DNA of 6,081 nucleotides, taken from Candidatus Latescibacterota bacterium (lineage in GTDB: Bacteria > JAAXHH01 > JACQVL01). Both the position numbers and the translations under genes were made by a program. The stretch lies in the NCBI GenBank assembly GCA_016209865.1, contig JACQVL010000233.1, positions 1-6,081 of the forward strand, given 5' to 3'. Positions 1-5,923 of this stretch are shown in pieces. The notes below the pieces were generated by a model. It did not search any database. It was not told the origin of the DNA and saw nothing but the letters and a program-made list of their open reading frames with translations. Every line of letters starts with the position of its first letter. The first letter of the stretch is position 1.

Positions 1-36
1 CACGCAGCACTCATGACGGCTGACGACTTGTAGCGG
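1..36 (+). other. Conserved N-terminal codons of the Uma2 gene, cut by in-frame TAG
   Basis: Read in the frame of the gene that follows, these 12 codons give H-A-A-L-M-T-A-D-D-L-stop-R and run straight into MPDDNFRYELV. Uma2-family proteins typically begin with a stretch of the type MTAEELLxLPDDGxRYELVxGEL, so the translation matches the family up to and beyond the stop. TAG at 31-33 sits where a second leucine is normal, and TTG to TAG is a single-base change. The open frame continues to the left window edge, so the original start may have been at ATG 13-15 or outside the window. Whether the TAG is real or a sequencing error cannot be decided here. Confidence 0.7.
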
Positions 37-543
37 ATGCCAGACGATAACTTCCGGTATGAGCTTGTACTGGGAGAATTGAGAAAGATGGCGCCATCAG
101 GACACACGCTTGGGCGGGTTGCGATTAATTTCGCGTGGCCACTGACACAGTATGTGAAGACCCATGACCTCGGCATTGTGTATGCCGCAGAAACTGGCTT
201 TGTCATCTCTACCAACCCCGACACCGTGCGAGCCCCCGATGTCGCGTTCGTCAGTCGAAAGCGAGTTGACGAGGTCGGGGACGTGGGAGGATACTGGCCG
301 GGCGCGCCCGACCTGGCGGTCGAAGTGCTCTCCCCTGGCGACAGTTATACCGAAGTGGAAGAGAAAGTGTTTGACTGGCTCGCCGCCGGTGCCTGCATGG
401 TTGTGGTGGTCAACCCACGTCATCGCACGGCGACAGTCTATCGCTCACGGACTGATATCGTCGTCCTGACCGAACGTGACATCCTGGATGGCGGAGATGT
501 GGTGCCCGGCTGGACGATGCCGATTCAGGAGATATTCGTCTAA
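37..543 (+). CDS. Uma2-family PD-(D/E)XK nuclease-like protein, probably N-terminally interrupted
   Basis: The 168-residue product matches the Uma2 (formerly DUF820) family, which has a restriction-endonuclease-like fold. Seen in order: the N-terminal PDDNFRYELVLGEL block (residues 2-14), RAPDVAFV with candidate acidic residue D68, LAVEVLSPGDSY with E96, and EEKVFDWLAAG with K110, followed by the VVVVNPRHRTATVYRS strand pair. D68, E96 and K110 fit the PD-(D/E)XK pattern. The biological role of the family is poorly defined; members are often present in many copies and are sometimes linked to mobile DNA. ATG 37 is simply the first start after an in-frame TAG at 31-33. It has no good Shine-Dalgarno upstream, and the family normally has about 7-20 more residues at this end. 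The gene is therefore either a recently inactivated copy or one that restarts at a weak internal site. The catalytic core is intact. The stop lies 19 bases before the next gene. Confidence 0.82.
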   Translation: MPDDNFRYELVLGELRKMAPSGHTLGRVAINFAWPLTQYVKTHDLGIVYAAETGFVISTNPDTVRAPDVAFVSRKRVDEVGDVGGYWPGAPDLAVEVLSPGDSYTEVEEKVFDWLAAGACMVVVVNPRHRTATVYRSRTDIVVLTERDILDGGDVVPGWTMPIQEIFV

Positions 544-551
544 TCTGAAAC

Positions 552-557
552 AGGAGG
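552..557 (+). promoter_or_regulatory. Shine-Dalgarno AGGAGG fixing the PhyH start
   Basis: AGGAGG lies five bases before ATG 563-565. This selects that start over an upstream in-frame ATG at 476, which would lie inside the Uma2 gene and add 29 residues that do not resemble the dioxygenase family. Confidence 0.85.
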
Positions 558-562
558 CTCGT

Positions 563-1429
563 ATGGCGACATGCTCACTCGCACAGGTGATCGAGACGTT
601 AAAGACACAGGGCGCAGTGACCGTCGAAGGCATCTTCTCGTCCCGCGAGATGACGACGTTCAGGAATCTGATCAACCGGACGATTGAAGAAGCCTCACAG
701 GTCGAAACATACAAGGGACGCCCGACCGAGAAGTTGCTCAGTCGTGCGAAAGGGACGGTCTGGCTTGTCTGGGAGTTCTATGCGGTCTGTGAGGGGGCGT
801 TGCGATTTACCCGGCATCCGGCCATCCTGAAGGTGCTGGAGACCGCGTTAGGCGAACCGGTCATCCAGGCGAGCATCGGCACGCTCTTCGACAAGGTCGC
901 AGGCGGGGACGCGGAGATAGGCTGGCACCAGGATACGTTCTTCATCCTCATGCCGCCGGCTGGGACGCCGATTGACCCGGCGGGGTACTGGCACCAGTTT
1001 GGACATTTTCATGTCCGTCCGAACCAGATGGAATGGGTGGAGGATTCCTACAAGTCGACGATTATCGTCCGGATCAACGTCGATCCGCAGACAGTGGAGA
1101 ACGGCTGTCTGCGGGTCATTCCACGCTCCTACCATGAGGGACCGTTTGAGTTGAAAGACCCAAACGCCGTGGCGGAGTACATCGAGCAGCACGAGAAGAA
1201 CGCCATGGACTGCGTCGGAGGAGAAGGGAGTGTGACGTTCTACTACCCGACCATGCTGCACTCGTCCACGAAAAGTAGCAGTCCACCGGGGACGCATCGT
1301 CGTGCGGCGGCGCATCGGGTGCGGCGGGCCAGCTTGCGGATTCCCGGTTGGGAATGGCCGACGGACTGGGAGGGGGGCATCGAGCCGATAGTGCCGGAGG
1401 CAGGGTTCGACCTCAACCCGTTGGCGTAA
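563..1429 (+). CDS. Phytanoyl-CoA dioxygenase (PhyH) family Fe(II)/2-oxoglutarate oxygenase
   Basis: This 288-residue protein has the usual length and layout of the PhyH family, cytosolic non-heme iron enzymes that hydroxylate small molecules using 2-oxoglutarate and O2. Visible motifs: GWHQDTFF with iron ligands H122 and D124; the family signature NGCLRVIPRSYH (residues 180-191); GSVTFYYPTMLHSST with the distal iron ligand H233; and an arginine pair at 246-247, at the usual distance for binding the 2-oxoglutarate carboxylate. The facial triad is therefore complete and the enzyme is probably active. The substrate cannot be told from sequence: bacterial PhyH proteins act on varied acids and natural products, and phytanoyl-CoA is unlikely. 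Residues 237-257 are unusually rich in Ser, Pro, Arg and Ala compared with what usually follows the distal histidine, so a pair of compensating frameshifts there cannot be excluded. It lies 19 bases after Uma2 and 28 before the lipoprotein gene, suggesting one transcript. Confidence 0.9.
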   Translation: MATCSLAQVIETLKTQGAVTVEGIFSSREMTTFRNLINRTIEEASQVETYKGRPTEKLLSRAKGTVWLVWEFYAVCEGALRFTRHPAILKVLETALGEPVIQASIGTLFDKVAGGDAEIGWHQDTFFILMPPAGTPIDPAGYWHQFGHFHVRPNQMEWVEDSYKSTIIVRINVDPQTVENGCLRVIPRSYHEGPFELKDPNAVAEYIEQHEKNAMDCVGGEGSVTFYYPTMLHSSTKSSSPPGTHRRAAAHRVRRASLRIPGWEWPTDWEGGIEPIVPEAGFDLNPLA

Positions 1430-1446
1430 TTCCTACCAGCTCTGCC

Positions 1447-1453
1447 GGAGGTG
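1447..1453 (+). promoter_or_regulatory. Shine-Dalgarno GGAGGTG for the PEGA lipoprotein
   Basis: GGAGGTG in the short gap after the dioxygenase stop. The GGAGG core is six bases from ATG 1458-1460, which supports that start and independent translation initiation within a shared transcript. Confidence 0.75.
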
Positions 1454-1457
1454 TAAG

Positions 1458-1997
1458 ATGTGGTCTTGGTCTGTGCTGTACGGCTTAGGATCGATTTTCT
1501 TCAGTATATTTCTGCTCTCTTTAACGGGCTGTGGTGCATTGTTTGGTGGTATTAGACAGACCATTCGGGTTGAGTCTAACCCGGCAGGAGCTAAGGTCAC
1601 AACTAAGCCATCATCAAGTGATGTCTTAGCAGGTGAGTACACGACTCCTACGTCAATGAGTTTAGAACGGAAATCGAACTACGTGGTCACTTTTGAGAAA
1701 GAGGGATACAGTCCAGCCAAGTTTGAGATTCATCGAAATCTTCGAGGAGTAATTGTAGTTCTCGATGTCCTTTTTGCCGGTTTTGGTGTTATTGTTGATG
1801 CGGTAACGGGTGCATGGTACAAGCTTGCCCCCGATGTGATCACCGTCAGCCTTACCAAGATTGGACTGATCGAAGATACTGACAGAATCGAGGTCGCGGT
1901 CGAACTCACAAAGAGTCATACACAACAGGGTGACATCCTCCGGATCACGGCGAGCGAGCCGGGCGTCAGAGTCCGCGTTCGTACGACTCGTCCCTGA
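1458..1997 (+). CDS. PEGA-domain lipoprotein
   Basis: This 179-residue protein begins with a hydrophobic signal segment (residues about 5-22) ending in the lipobox L-T-G-C, with C25 as the predicted lipidated cysteine, so it should be anchored in a membrane and face the periplasm or exterior. Residues about 36-92 form a PEGA domain: IRVESNPAGAKV, a middle T-P turn, then YVVTFEKEGYSPAKFEI, matching the conserved pattern of SxPxGAxV, TP and KxGY. A glycine-rich hydrophobic stretch follows (VIVVLDVLFAGFGVIVDAVT, about 98-117), then WYKLAPDVITVSL, an arrangement seen in other small bacterial lipoproteins of this type. PEGA domains are thought to bind surface polymers or proteins; no specific role can be given. 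Base composition is unlike the neighbours: three sampled 60-base lines between 1501 and 1800 are about 40-43% GC, with AT-rich codons, and GC rises again after about 1925. This suggests acquisition from a different source. Confidence 0.85.
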   Translation: MWSWSVLYGLGSIFFSIFLLSLTGCGALFGGIRQTIRVESNPAGAKVTTKPSSSDVLAGEYTTPTSMSLERKSNYVVTFEKEGYSPAKFEIHRNLRGVIVVLDVLFAGFGVIVDAVTGAWYKLAPDVITVSLTKIGLIEDTDRIEVAVELTKSHTQQGDILRITASEPGVRVRVRTTRP

Positions 1998-2006
1998 CCG
2001 CCTTCA

Positions 2007-2969
2007 CTACGCGATCCCGGCCAGGGCGGCCAGCATCGCTTTGATGTACCCGATAGAATACGCCAGTCCGAGGCTGGCGCCGGAGCCGTCTCCCTCAAGG
2101 ATAGGGATATGGTCGGGGTTGATGCAGCCGCTGAACCCGACCTTGTGCAGCGCCAGGATGAACTTGAACATGTTCATGTCCCCGTCATCCAGCAGTGCTT
2201 CCTCGAAGCCCCCTGCGGTCGCCAGACTCCCGCGAACGTTCCGGAAGTGACACAAAAAAATCTTTCCTTTGCGGCCGTAATGCGTGAGCTCATCCAGGAC
2301 GAGGGCGCTTCCCCCGGCTTCCGCTCTCGTCCCGATGCAGTAGAGGAACCCGACCTGTTTGCTGGGGAACGCGTCGATCACCCGATGAAACCCCAGACCA
2401 CCGAACGGGGTGTCAATGTTGGGGGTATCGGAGGGGTGGATGGCGAGTTTCACCTTGTACTCTTCCGCGATCGGGACGAGCCGTCCGTAGACCTCCAGAA
2501 AACGGGTCCACCAGTCCTGGAGTTCTTCGGCGGTCGGGGTGGCCGGTTTGTGCTCGGTCAGGCCCAGACTCTCGCCGCGGGTCAGGATCCCGCCCCGGTG
2601 GACGGCCTGATAATAGGTGGTAAGGTTCTCGAACGTATCTCCCGCGAACCGCTGTCGCGCGATGGGAATTCCCGCCTCCCCGAACACTTTCAGCGCGTTG
2701 CACGTGTTCTCCAGTTCGATCTCCCCGCCCGGTAAGCCTTTCATCAATCGCTCAGTGACGTCGGGGAGGGTGACCCGGTTGATATCAAGCCCCCAGGACC
2801 GAACCCGGCGTCTGATCTTGAGGAGCGCGTCGAGGTCGGGATACCCCTGCTCCTTCACGCCGGGAAACGCATCCCCATAGCCAAAGTCGATGTAGTCTGC
2901 CCCTAACTGGACGATTTGCTTCAAGTATTGGTCTGACAGATCGCCGCTCCAGGCCGAGATGGTCATCAT
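2007..2969 (-). CDS. UxuA/mannonate-dehydratase-like TIM-barrel enzyme (sugar acid or sugar isomerase/dehydratase)
   Basis: This 320-residue protein belongs to the xylose-isomerase-like TIM-barrel superfamily and looks closest to the D-mannonate dehydratase (UxuA) branch, which converts mannonate to 2-keto-3-deoxygluconate in hexuronate breakdown. UxuA-like motifs in order: LAIHPSDTP (H178), YCIGTRAE (C211), CHFRNVRGS (H241, R243, N244), FEEALLDDGDMNM (D264, M265), INPDHIP (D286, H287) and GLAYSIGYIKAML near the end. In UxuA, two histidines, one cysteine and one aspartate bind the metal; H178, C211, H241 and D286 are the matching candidates. It is shorter than classical UxuA proteins (about 350-400 residues), so the exact reaction is uncertain and a related isomerase or dehydratase is possible. 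The start is ATG 2969 (ATG 2966 is equally possible), preceded by purine-rich AAGGAGAGAAGCGGAG. An earlier TTG at 3008 only adds a basic tail. It follows the binding-protein gene and its stop lies 9 bases from the convergent lipoprotein stop. Confidence 0.75.
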   Translation of the reverse strand: MMTISAWSGDLSDQYLKQIVQLGADYIDFGYGDAFPGVKEQGYPDLDALLKIRRRVRSWGLDINRVTLPDVTERLMKGLPGGEIELENTCNALKVFGEAGIPIARQRFAGDTFENLTTYYQAVHRGGILTRGESLGLTEHKPATPTAEELQDWWTRFLEVYGRLVPIAEEYKVKLAIHPSDTPNIDTPFGGLGFHRVIDAFPSKQVGFLYCIGTRAEAGGSALVLDELTHYGRKGKIFLCHFRNVRGSLATAGGFEEALLDDGDMNMFKFILALHKVGFSGCINPDHIPILEGDGSGASLGLAYSIGYIKAMLAALAGIA

Positions 2970-3017
2970 GGCTGCACGCTCCGCTTCTCTCCTTCCTCGT
3001 CCCTTCAAGATTTTTTC

Positions 3018-3076
3018 TCGTCACTCGTCACTTGCCACTCGTCACTGATTGTTACCGACCACCGATCACTGACCAC
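3018..3076 (-). repeat. Degenerate heptanucleotide tandem array
   Basis: Read on the + strand, the segment divides into TCGTCAC, TCGTCAC, TTGCCAC, TCGTCAC, an irregular 10-base unit TGATTGTTAC, then CGACCAC, CGATCAC and TGACCAC. On the - strand this is a chain of GTGNNNN units, mostly GTGACGA and GTGGTCN, with a period of seven. It fills most of the gap between the binding-protein gene and the UxuA-like gene and covers the last codons and TGA stop of the former. It is not a multiple of three, so it would shift frame if it expanded into the gene. No known function is assigned. Confidence 0.75.
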
Positions 3077-4772
3077 CGCTTTTATGTTTTCCGATATACA
3101 GCATCGCATACGACGGCGTCAGGCCGCTCCACCGCCTGTGGCCGTATTTGTTGACGAGGACCCCTTTCACCCAGGGCTTGTTGAGGGTGGCGTTGATGAG
3201 GTTGTAGAGGAATACCCCCGCGGCGTCCCGCGCTAAGATTTTCTCCGCCTCGTGGTACATCGCCAGCCGCTTCCGCTCGTTGAACTCTCCGGCGGCCGCA
3301 TCGACCAGCCGGTCGAACTCCTCGTTCTTCCAATCCTGCCGCCCCGACCCGACCGGCTGTGAGCGCCAGGGGACGGCGATCATGTCGCTCGGGTCCGGGT
3401 AGTCAGTGTTGAACCAGAGGAATCCCCACGGAACCTCGTGCTTGACCATCCGGTCGTTGAACACCTGCATCGTTTGCTTATTCAACGTGACGGTCATGTT
3501 CAGATGCTCCTTGAGCATCTGCTGGATGGCTACGACGACGTTCTGCTCGGCGGGCGAGGGGGCGCGGACGAGGAGCTCCAGCTTCGGCAGGCCGCGGCCG
3601 CCCGGGTAGCCCGCTTCCGCCAGGAGCTTCTTCGCCAGCGTCGGGTTGAACTGTTGGTACGGCTTCAGGTCGGCGACCATGTACCCCGGGAATCCGGCCG
3701 GGAGCATCCCATACGCGGGAGTGGCGACCCCGCCCAGGACCGTGTTGCAGATCGCGTCGCGGTCGATCACATGGGCGATCGCCTGGCGGAGTTTCATGTT
3801 GTTGAACGGCGGCTTCGTCGTCTGAAAGATCGTATAGTAGGTGCCGAAGTTGGGGAATGTGGTCAGTTCTTTGCTCAGCTTCGGGTCATCCTTCACACGC
3901 TTGAAATCCGCGCCCACCACACTTGCCCGGTCGATCTCGTTATTCTCGTATGCCAGGACGGCCCCTTCCCATCCCGGTGGGGCAAACTTGAATTCGAGTT
4001 TCTCTAAGTAGCCTTTGAATGGGCCGTTGTAGAGTTTATTCAGCTTGAACGTCATCCCGCGTCCCGGCTGCCAGGTGTCGAGAACCCACGACGAATTCGA
4101 CACACAGTTTCCCTGGTTGGTCCATCTCCGGCCGTACTTTTCGACCTGCCATCGTGGGGCGGGGACGGAGGTAAAGAACGCGCAGATCATCGGGAAGAAC
4201 GCGCACGGCTCTTCCGTCTCGATGACCAGAGTCATCTCGTCGAGGGCTTTGACTCCGACGGTCTTCATGTCTTTCGTCTTGCCCGTATTGAACGCCTTGG
4301 CGCCTTTGATGGGGTAGTAGAAATACGCGAACACGTTCCCGGATTCGGGGGCGATCAGCCGGCGGAACGACCACTCGAAATCGTACGCGGTGACGGGCCG
4401 GCCGTCGCTCCATTTGCCGCCCGGCCGCATCGTGAACGTCCACGTCTTGCCGTCGGGGGAATGGCTCCAGGACTGCGCCGCGCCCGGCTTGAGTTCGAGG
4501 TTTTCGTCGAACACGCAGAGTTGCTCGAACAGGAAGGCGATGAACTGGGCGTCGAACAGGGCGATGCCGACATCGAGGGTGGAGGGTTCAGCGAGTACCT
4601 GGCGGAGGACCTGTTGAGTGAGTGGGGCGGCATCGGCGGGTATGGGTTTGCCGACGGCGTTGCGGAGCTGGGCGAGTGGTGATGTCGTGAAGAGGACGAA
4701 AAAAAAGGCTACAGTACAGAGCAGGGCTGTGCCAGCGAGAACGGTTGAGCGGAAAGACTTCAAACCGAGCAT
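3066..4772 (-). CDS. Exported SBP_bac_5 (OppA/DppA-type) ABC transporter substrate-binding protein
   Basis: This 568-residue protein is a cluster-C extracellular solute-binding protein that would deliver ligand to an ABC importer. Residues 1-34 form a signal peptide: K5 and R8, a long hydrophobic core (about 11-29), then SPLA before Q35, a plausible signal peptidase I site. No lipobox cysteine is seen, so it is probably a soluble periplasmic protein. Family blocks: PSTLDVG (63-69), PGAAQSWSHSPDGKTWTFTM with RPGGKWSDGRPVTAYDFEWS (96-135), the central PPFNNMKLRQAIAHVIDRDA block (321-340), AKKLLAEAGYPGG (380-392) and the C-terminal YHEAEKILARDAAGVFLY block (506-523). Length is typical. The family binds peptides but also nickel, opines and oligosaccharides. 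Flanking sugar-isomerase-like genes favour a carbohydrate or sugar-acid ligand, which is an inference. No permease or ATPase gene is adjacent in the window. The start is ATG 4770-4772, with AAAGGG (4781-4786) eight bases upstream. A heptamer repeat runs through its stop codon. Confidence 0.92.
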   Translation of the reverse strand: MLGLKSFRSTVLAGTALLCTVAFFFVLFTTSPLAQLRNAVGKPIPADAAPLTQQVLRQVLAEPSTLDVGIALFDAQFIAFLFEQLCVFDENLELKPGAAQSWSHSPDGKTWTFTMRPGGKWSDGRPVTAYDFEWSFRRLIAPESGNVFAYFYYPIKGAKAFNTGKTKDMKTVGVKALDEMTLVIETEEPCAFFPMICAFFTSVPAPRWQVEKYGRRWTNQGNCVSNSSWVLDTWQPGRGMTFKLNKLYNGPFKGYLEKLEFKFAPPGWEGAVLAYENNEIDRASVVGADFKRVKDDPKLSKELTTFPNFGTYYTIFQTTKPPFNNMKLRQAIAHVIDRDAICNTVLGGVATPAYGMLPAGFPGYMVADLKPYQQFNPTLAKKLLAEAGYPGGRGLPKLELLVRAPSPAEQNVVVAIQQMLKEHLNMTVTLNKQTMQVFNDRMVKHEVPWGFLWFNTDYPDPSDMIAVPWRSQPVGSGRQDWKNEEFDRLVDAAAGEFNERKRLAMYHEAEKILARDAAGVFLYNLINATLNKPWVKGVLVNKYGHRRWSGLTPSYAMLYIGKHKSGGQ

Positions 4773-4848
4773 AGGTTGAACCCTTTGCCTCAGTGATGAG
4801 CTGAGATTGTGTTTGCCACTTTCTAAGGAGGTCGGGGGTTAGGATCGC
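4773..4848 (-). other. Short gap between epimerase and binding-protein genes
   Basis: This 76-base spacer carries the weak AAAGGG ribosome site (4781-4786) for the binding-protein gene. It also has a small inverted repeat, CTCAG (4789-4793) and CTGAG (4801-4805) around a 7-base loop. The stem is too short and lacks a T-run, so it is not called a terminator. No promoter is clear; read-through transcription from the epimerase gene is plausible. Confidence 0.45.
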
Positions 4849-5817
4849 TCACGCCCACCACATCTGGCCGGTGGGTTCGGTCAGGAGCACCTGCTTCAGG
4901 AGCGCCACCGCTTTCTGGAACCCTTCGTTGACCGACAACAGGCTGTCTTCATGCTCGATCGATAGGGTGCCGTCATACCCGACCATGCGGAGGGCGCTGA
5001 CGAAATCCTTCCAGAAGAGGGCATCGTGACCATACCCGACCGTCCGGAAGATCCACGCCCGGTTGAGTTCGTCCCGGTAGTGCTTGGTGTCCAGGACGCC
5101 GTTGACCCGGACATTGGCGAGCATGACCTGCGTGTCCTTCGCGTGGACGTGGTAGATGGCGTTCGCCGCGCCGAGCGCGCGGATGGCTTCAATCGGGTCG
5201 ATCCCCTGCCAGAACAGATGACTGGGATCGAGGTTCGCGCCGATGTTGTCCCCGCACTCCGCGCGGAGCCGGAGCAGGGTCTCCGGGTTGTAGACGACGA
5301 ACCCCGGGTGCATCTCGAACGCGAGCCGGACCCCATGATCTGCTGCAAATTTCGCTTCTTCACGCCAGTGGGGGATGACCTGCTTCTCCCATTGCCACTG
5401 CAGGACCTCTAAGTAGTCGGGCGGCCAGGGACAGGTCACCCAGTTCGGGTACTTCGCCCGTTCGCTATCCCCCGGACAGCCGGAAAACCCGTTGACGGTG
5501 TCCAGGCCGAGCTTCTGGGCGAGCCGGATGGCCTTCCGCATCCCCTCCCGGTGGGCCTGGGCGCTCTTCTTGTTCGGGTGGAGCGGGTTGCCGTGCGCGC
5601 TCAGCGCGCTGATGCCGAGGTTCCGGACGGCGAGCGTCTCCTGGAAGCGTTCACGGGCACGCGAGTCTCTGAGCAACCGATCGGTCGGACAATGTGTGGA
5701 GATGGCATACGCCCCCGCTCCCAGCTCCACCATCTGGAGTCCCGATGCAGCGATGTAGTCGAGCGCCTTCTCGAACGGCTGCTGGGCGAACAGGATGGTC
5801 AACACGCCGAGTTTCAT
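4849..5817 (-). CDS. Sugar phosphate isomerase/epimerase (COG1082, AP-endonuclease-2-like TIM barrel)
   Basis: This 322-residue cytosolic TIM-barrel protein is of the xylose-isomerase-like family that includes IolE, IolI and tagatose/psicose 3-epimerases. Metal-site motifs lie on successive strands: LAFEMHPGF (E168, H170), NIGANLDPSHLFW (D197, H200), YHVHAKDT (H225, D228) and LSIEHED (E288). E168, D197, H225 and E288 fit the usual Glu-Asp-His-Glu divalent-metal set, so the enzyme is probably active in interconverting a sugar or cyclitol derivative; the substrate cannot be named. The insert GFSGCPGDSERAKYPNW (110-126) followed by WPPDYLEVLQWQWEKQVIP is typical of a subgroup often found next to oxidoreductases and sugar transport genes. 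The start is ATG 5817 (MKLGVLTILF), preceded by a G-rich ribosome site. An in-frame TTG at 5862 would add 15 residues (MSFPHMRESIHPGGC) that are only the translated intergenic palindrome. It is upstream of, and probably co-transcribed with, the binding-protein gene. Confidence 0.88.
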   Translation of the reverse strand: MKLGVLTILFAQQPFEKALDYIAASGLQMVELGAGAYAISTHCPTDRLLRDSRARERFQETLAVRNLGISALSAHGNPLHPNKKSAQAHREGMRKAIRLAQKLGLDTVNGFSGCPGDSERAKYPNWVTCPWPPDYLEVLQWQWEKQVIPHWREEAKFAADHGVRLAFEMHPGFVVYNPETLLRLRAECGDNIGANLDPSHLFWQGIDPIEAIRALGAANAIYHVHAKDTQVMLANVRVNGVLDTKHYRDELNRAWIFRTVGYGHDALFWKDFVSALRMVGYDGTLSIEHEDSLLSVNEGFQKAVALLKQVLLTEPTGQMWWA

Positions 5818-5820
5818 ACA

Positions 5821-5827
5821 TCCCCCC
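5821..5827 (-). promoter_or_regulatory. G-rich ribosome binding site for the epimerase
   Basis: On the - strand, GGGGGGA stands three bases before ATG 5817. It is purine-rich and correctly placed but not a canonical GGAGG. It adjoins the palindromic repeat at 5838-5857, so folding of the repeat could lie close to the initiation region. Confidence 0.5.
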
Positions 5828-5837
5828 GGATGGATGG

Positions 5838-5857
5838 ATTCCCGCATGTGCGGGAAT
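5838..5857. repeat. REP-like 20-bp palindrome
   Basis: ATTCCCGCA (5838-5846) and TGCGGGAAT (5849-5857) are perfect 9-base arms around TG. Together with the flanking GGATGGATGG and GAC it has the form of the widespread intergenic repeat whose translations read PAHAGIH or FPHMRES in many GC-rich genomes, similar in shape to the neisserial dRS3 element. It lies 11 bases upstream of the G-rich ribosome site of the epimerase gene. Confidence 0.85.
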
Positions 5858-5863
5858 GACAAT

Positions 5864-5908
5864 TCCCCTCACCCCCGGCCCCTCTCCCACGATGGGGAGA
5901 GGGGAGAC
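5864..5908. repeat. GC-rich intergenic hairpin repeat, copy A
   Basis: The segment CCCCTCACCCCCGGCCCC leads into perfect 10-base arms, CCCCTCTCCC (5879-5888) and GGGAGAGGGG (5895-5904), around loop ACGATG. Its translation, LTPGPSPTMGRGE, is of the LTPGPSPxxGRGE kind known from dispersed intergenic repeats in many bacterial genomes. No T-run follows on either strand, so it is not an intrinsic terminator by sequence. Confidence 0.8.
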
Positions 5909-5923
5909 GACCCTTCCCTCCGA

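Noticed and set aside
476-562. 29-codon N-terminal extension of the dioxygenase from ATG 476
   Set aside because: It lies inside the Uma2 gene in another frame, has no family similarity, and ATG 563 has an AGGAGG at ideal spacing.
2109-2735. Long + strand open frame opposite the UxuA-like gene (208 residues)
   Set aside because: It mirrors a gene with clear family motifs on the - strand, has no recognisable motifs, and long antisense frames are expected in GC-rich coding DNA.
2970-3008. Extension of the UxuA-like protein to a TTG at 3008
   Set aside because: It adds only a basic MKGRGRREAERAA tail. Tandem ATGs at 2969 and 2966 with purine-rich sequence upstream are better starts.
4699-4706. 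Run of eight A (T on the coding strand) within the binding-protein signal peptide as a programmed frameshift
   Set aside because: The frame is intact through it, it encodes the expected Phe-rich hydrophobic core, and no alternative product is apparent.
4824-4832. Perfect TAAGGAGGT Shine-Dalgarno on the + strand
   Set aside because: No start codon follows at a usable distance on the + strand, and the region downstream is covered by the well-supported - strand epimerase gene. Taken as chance.
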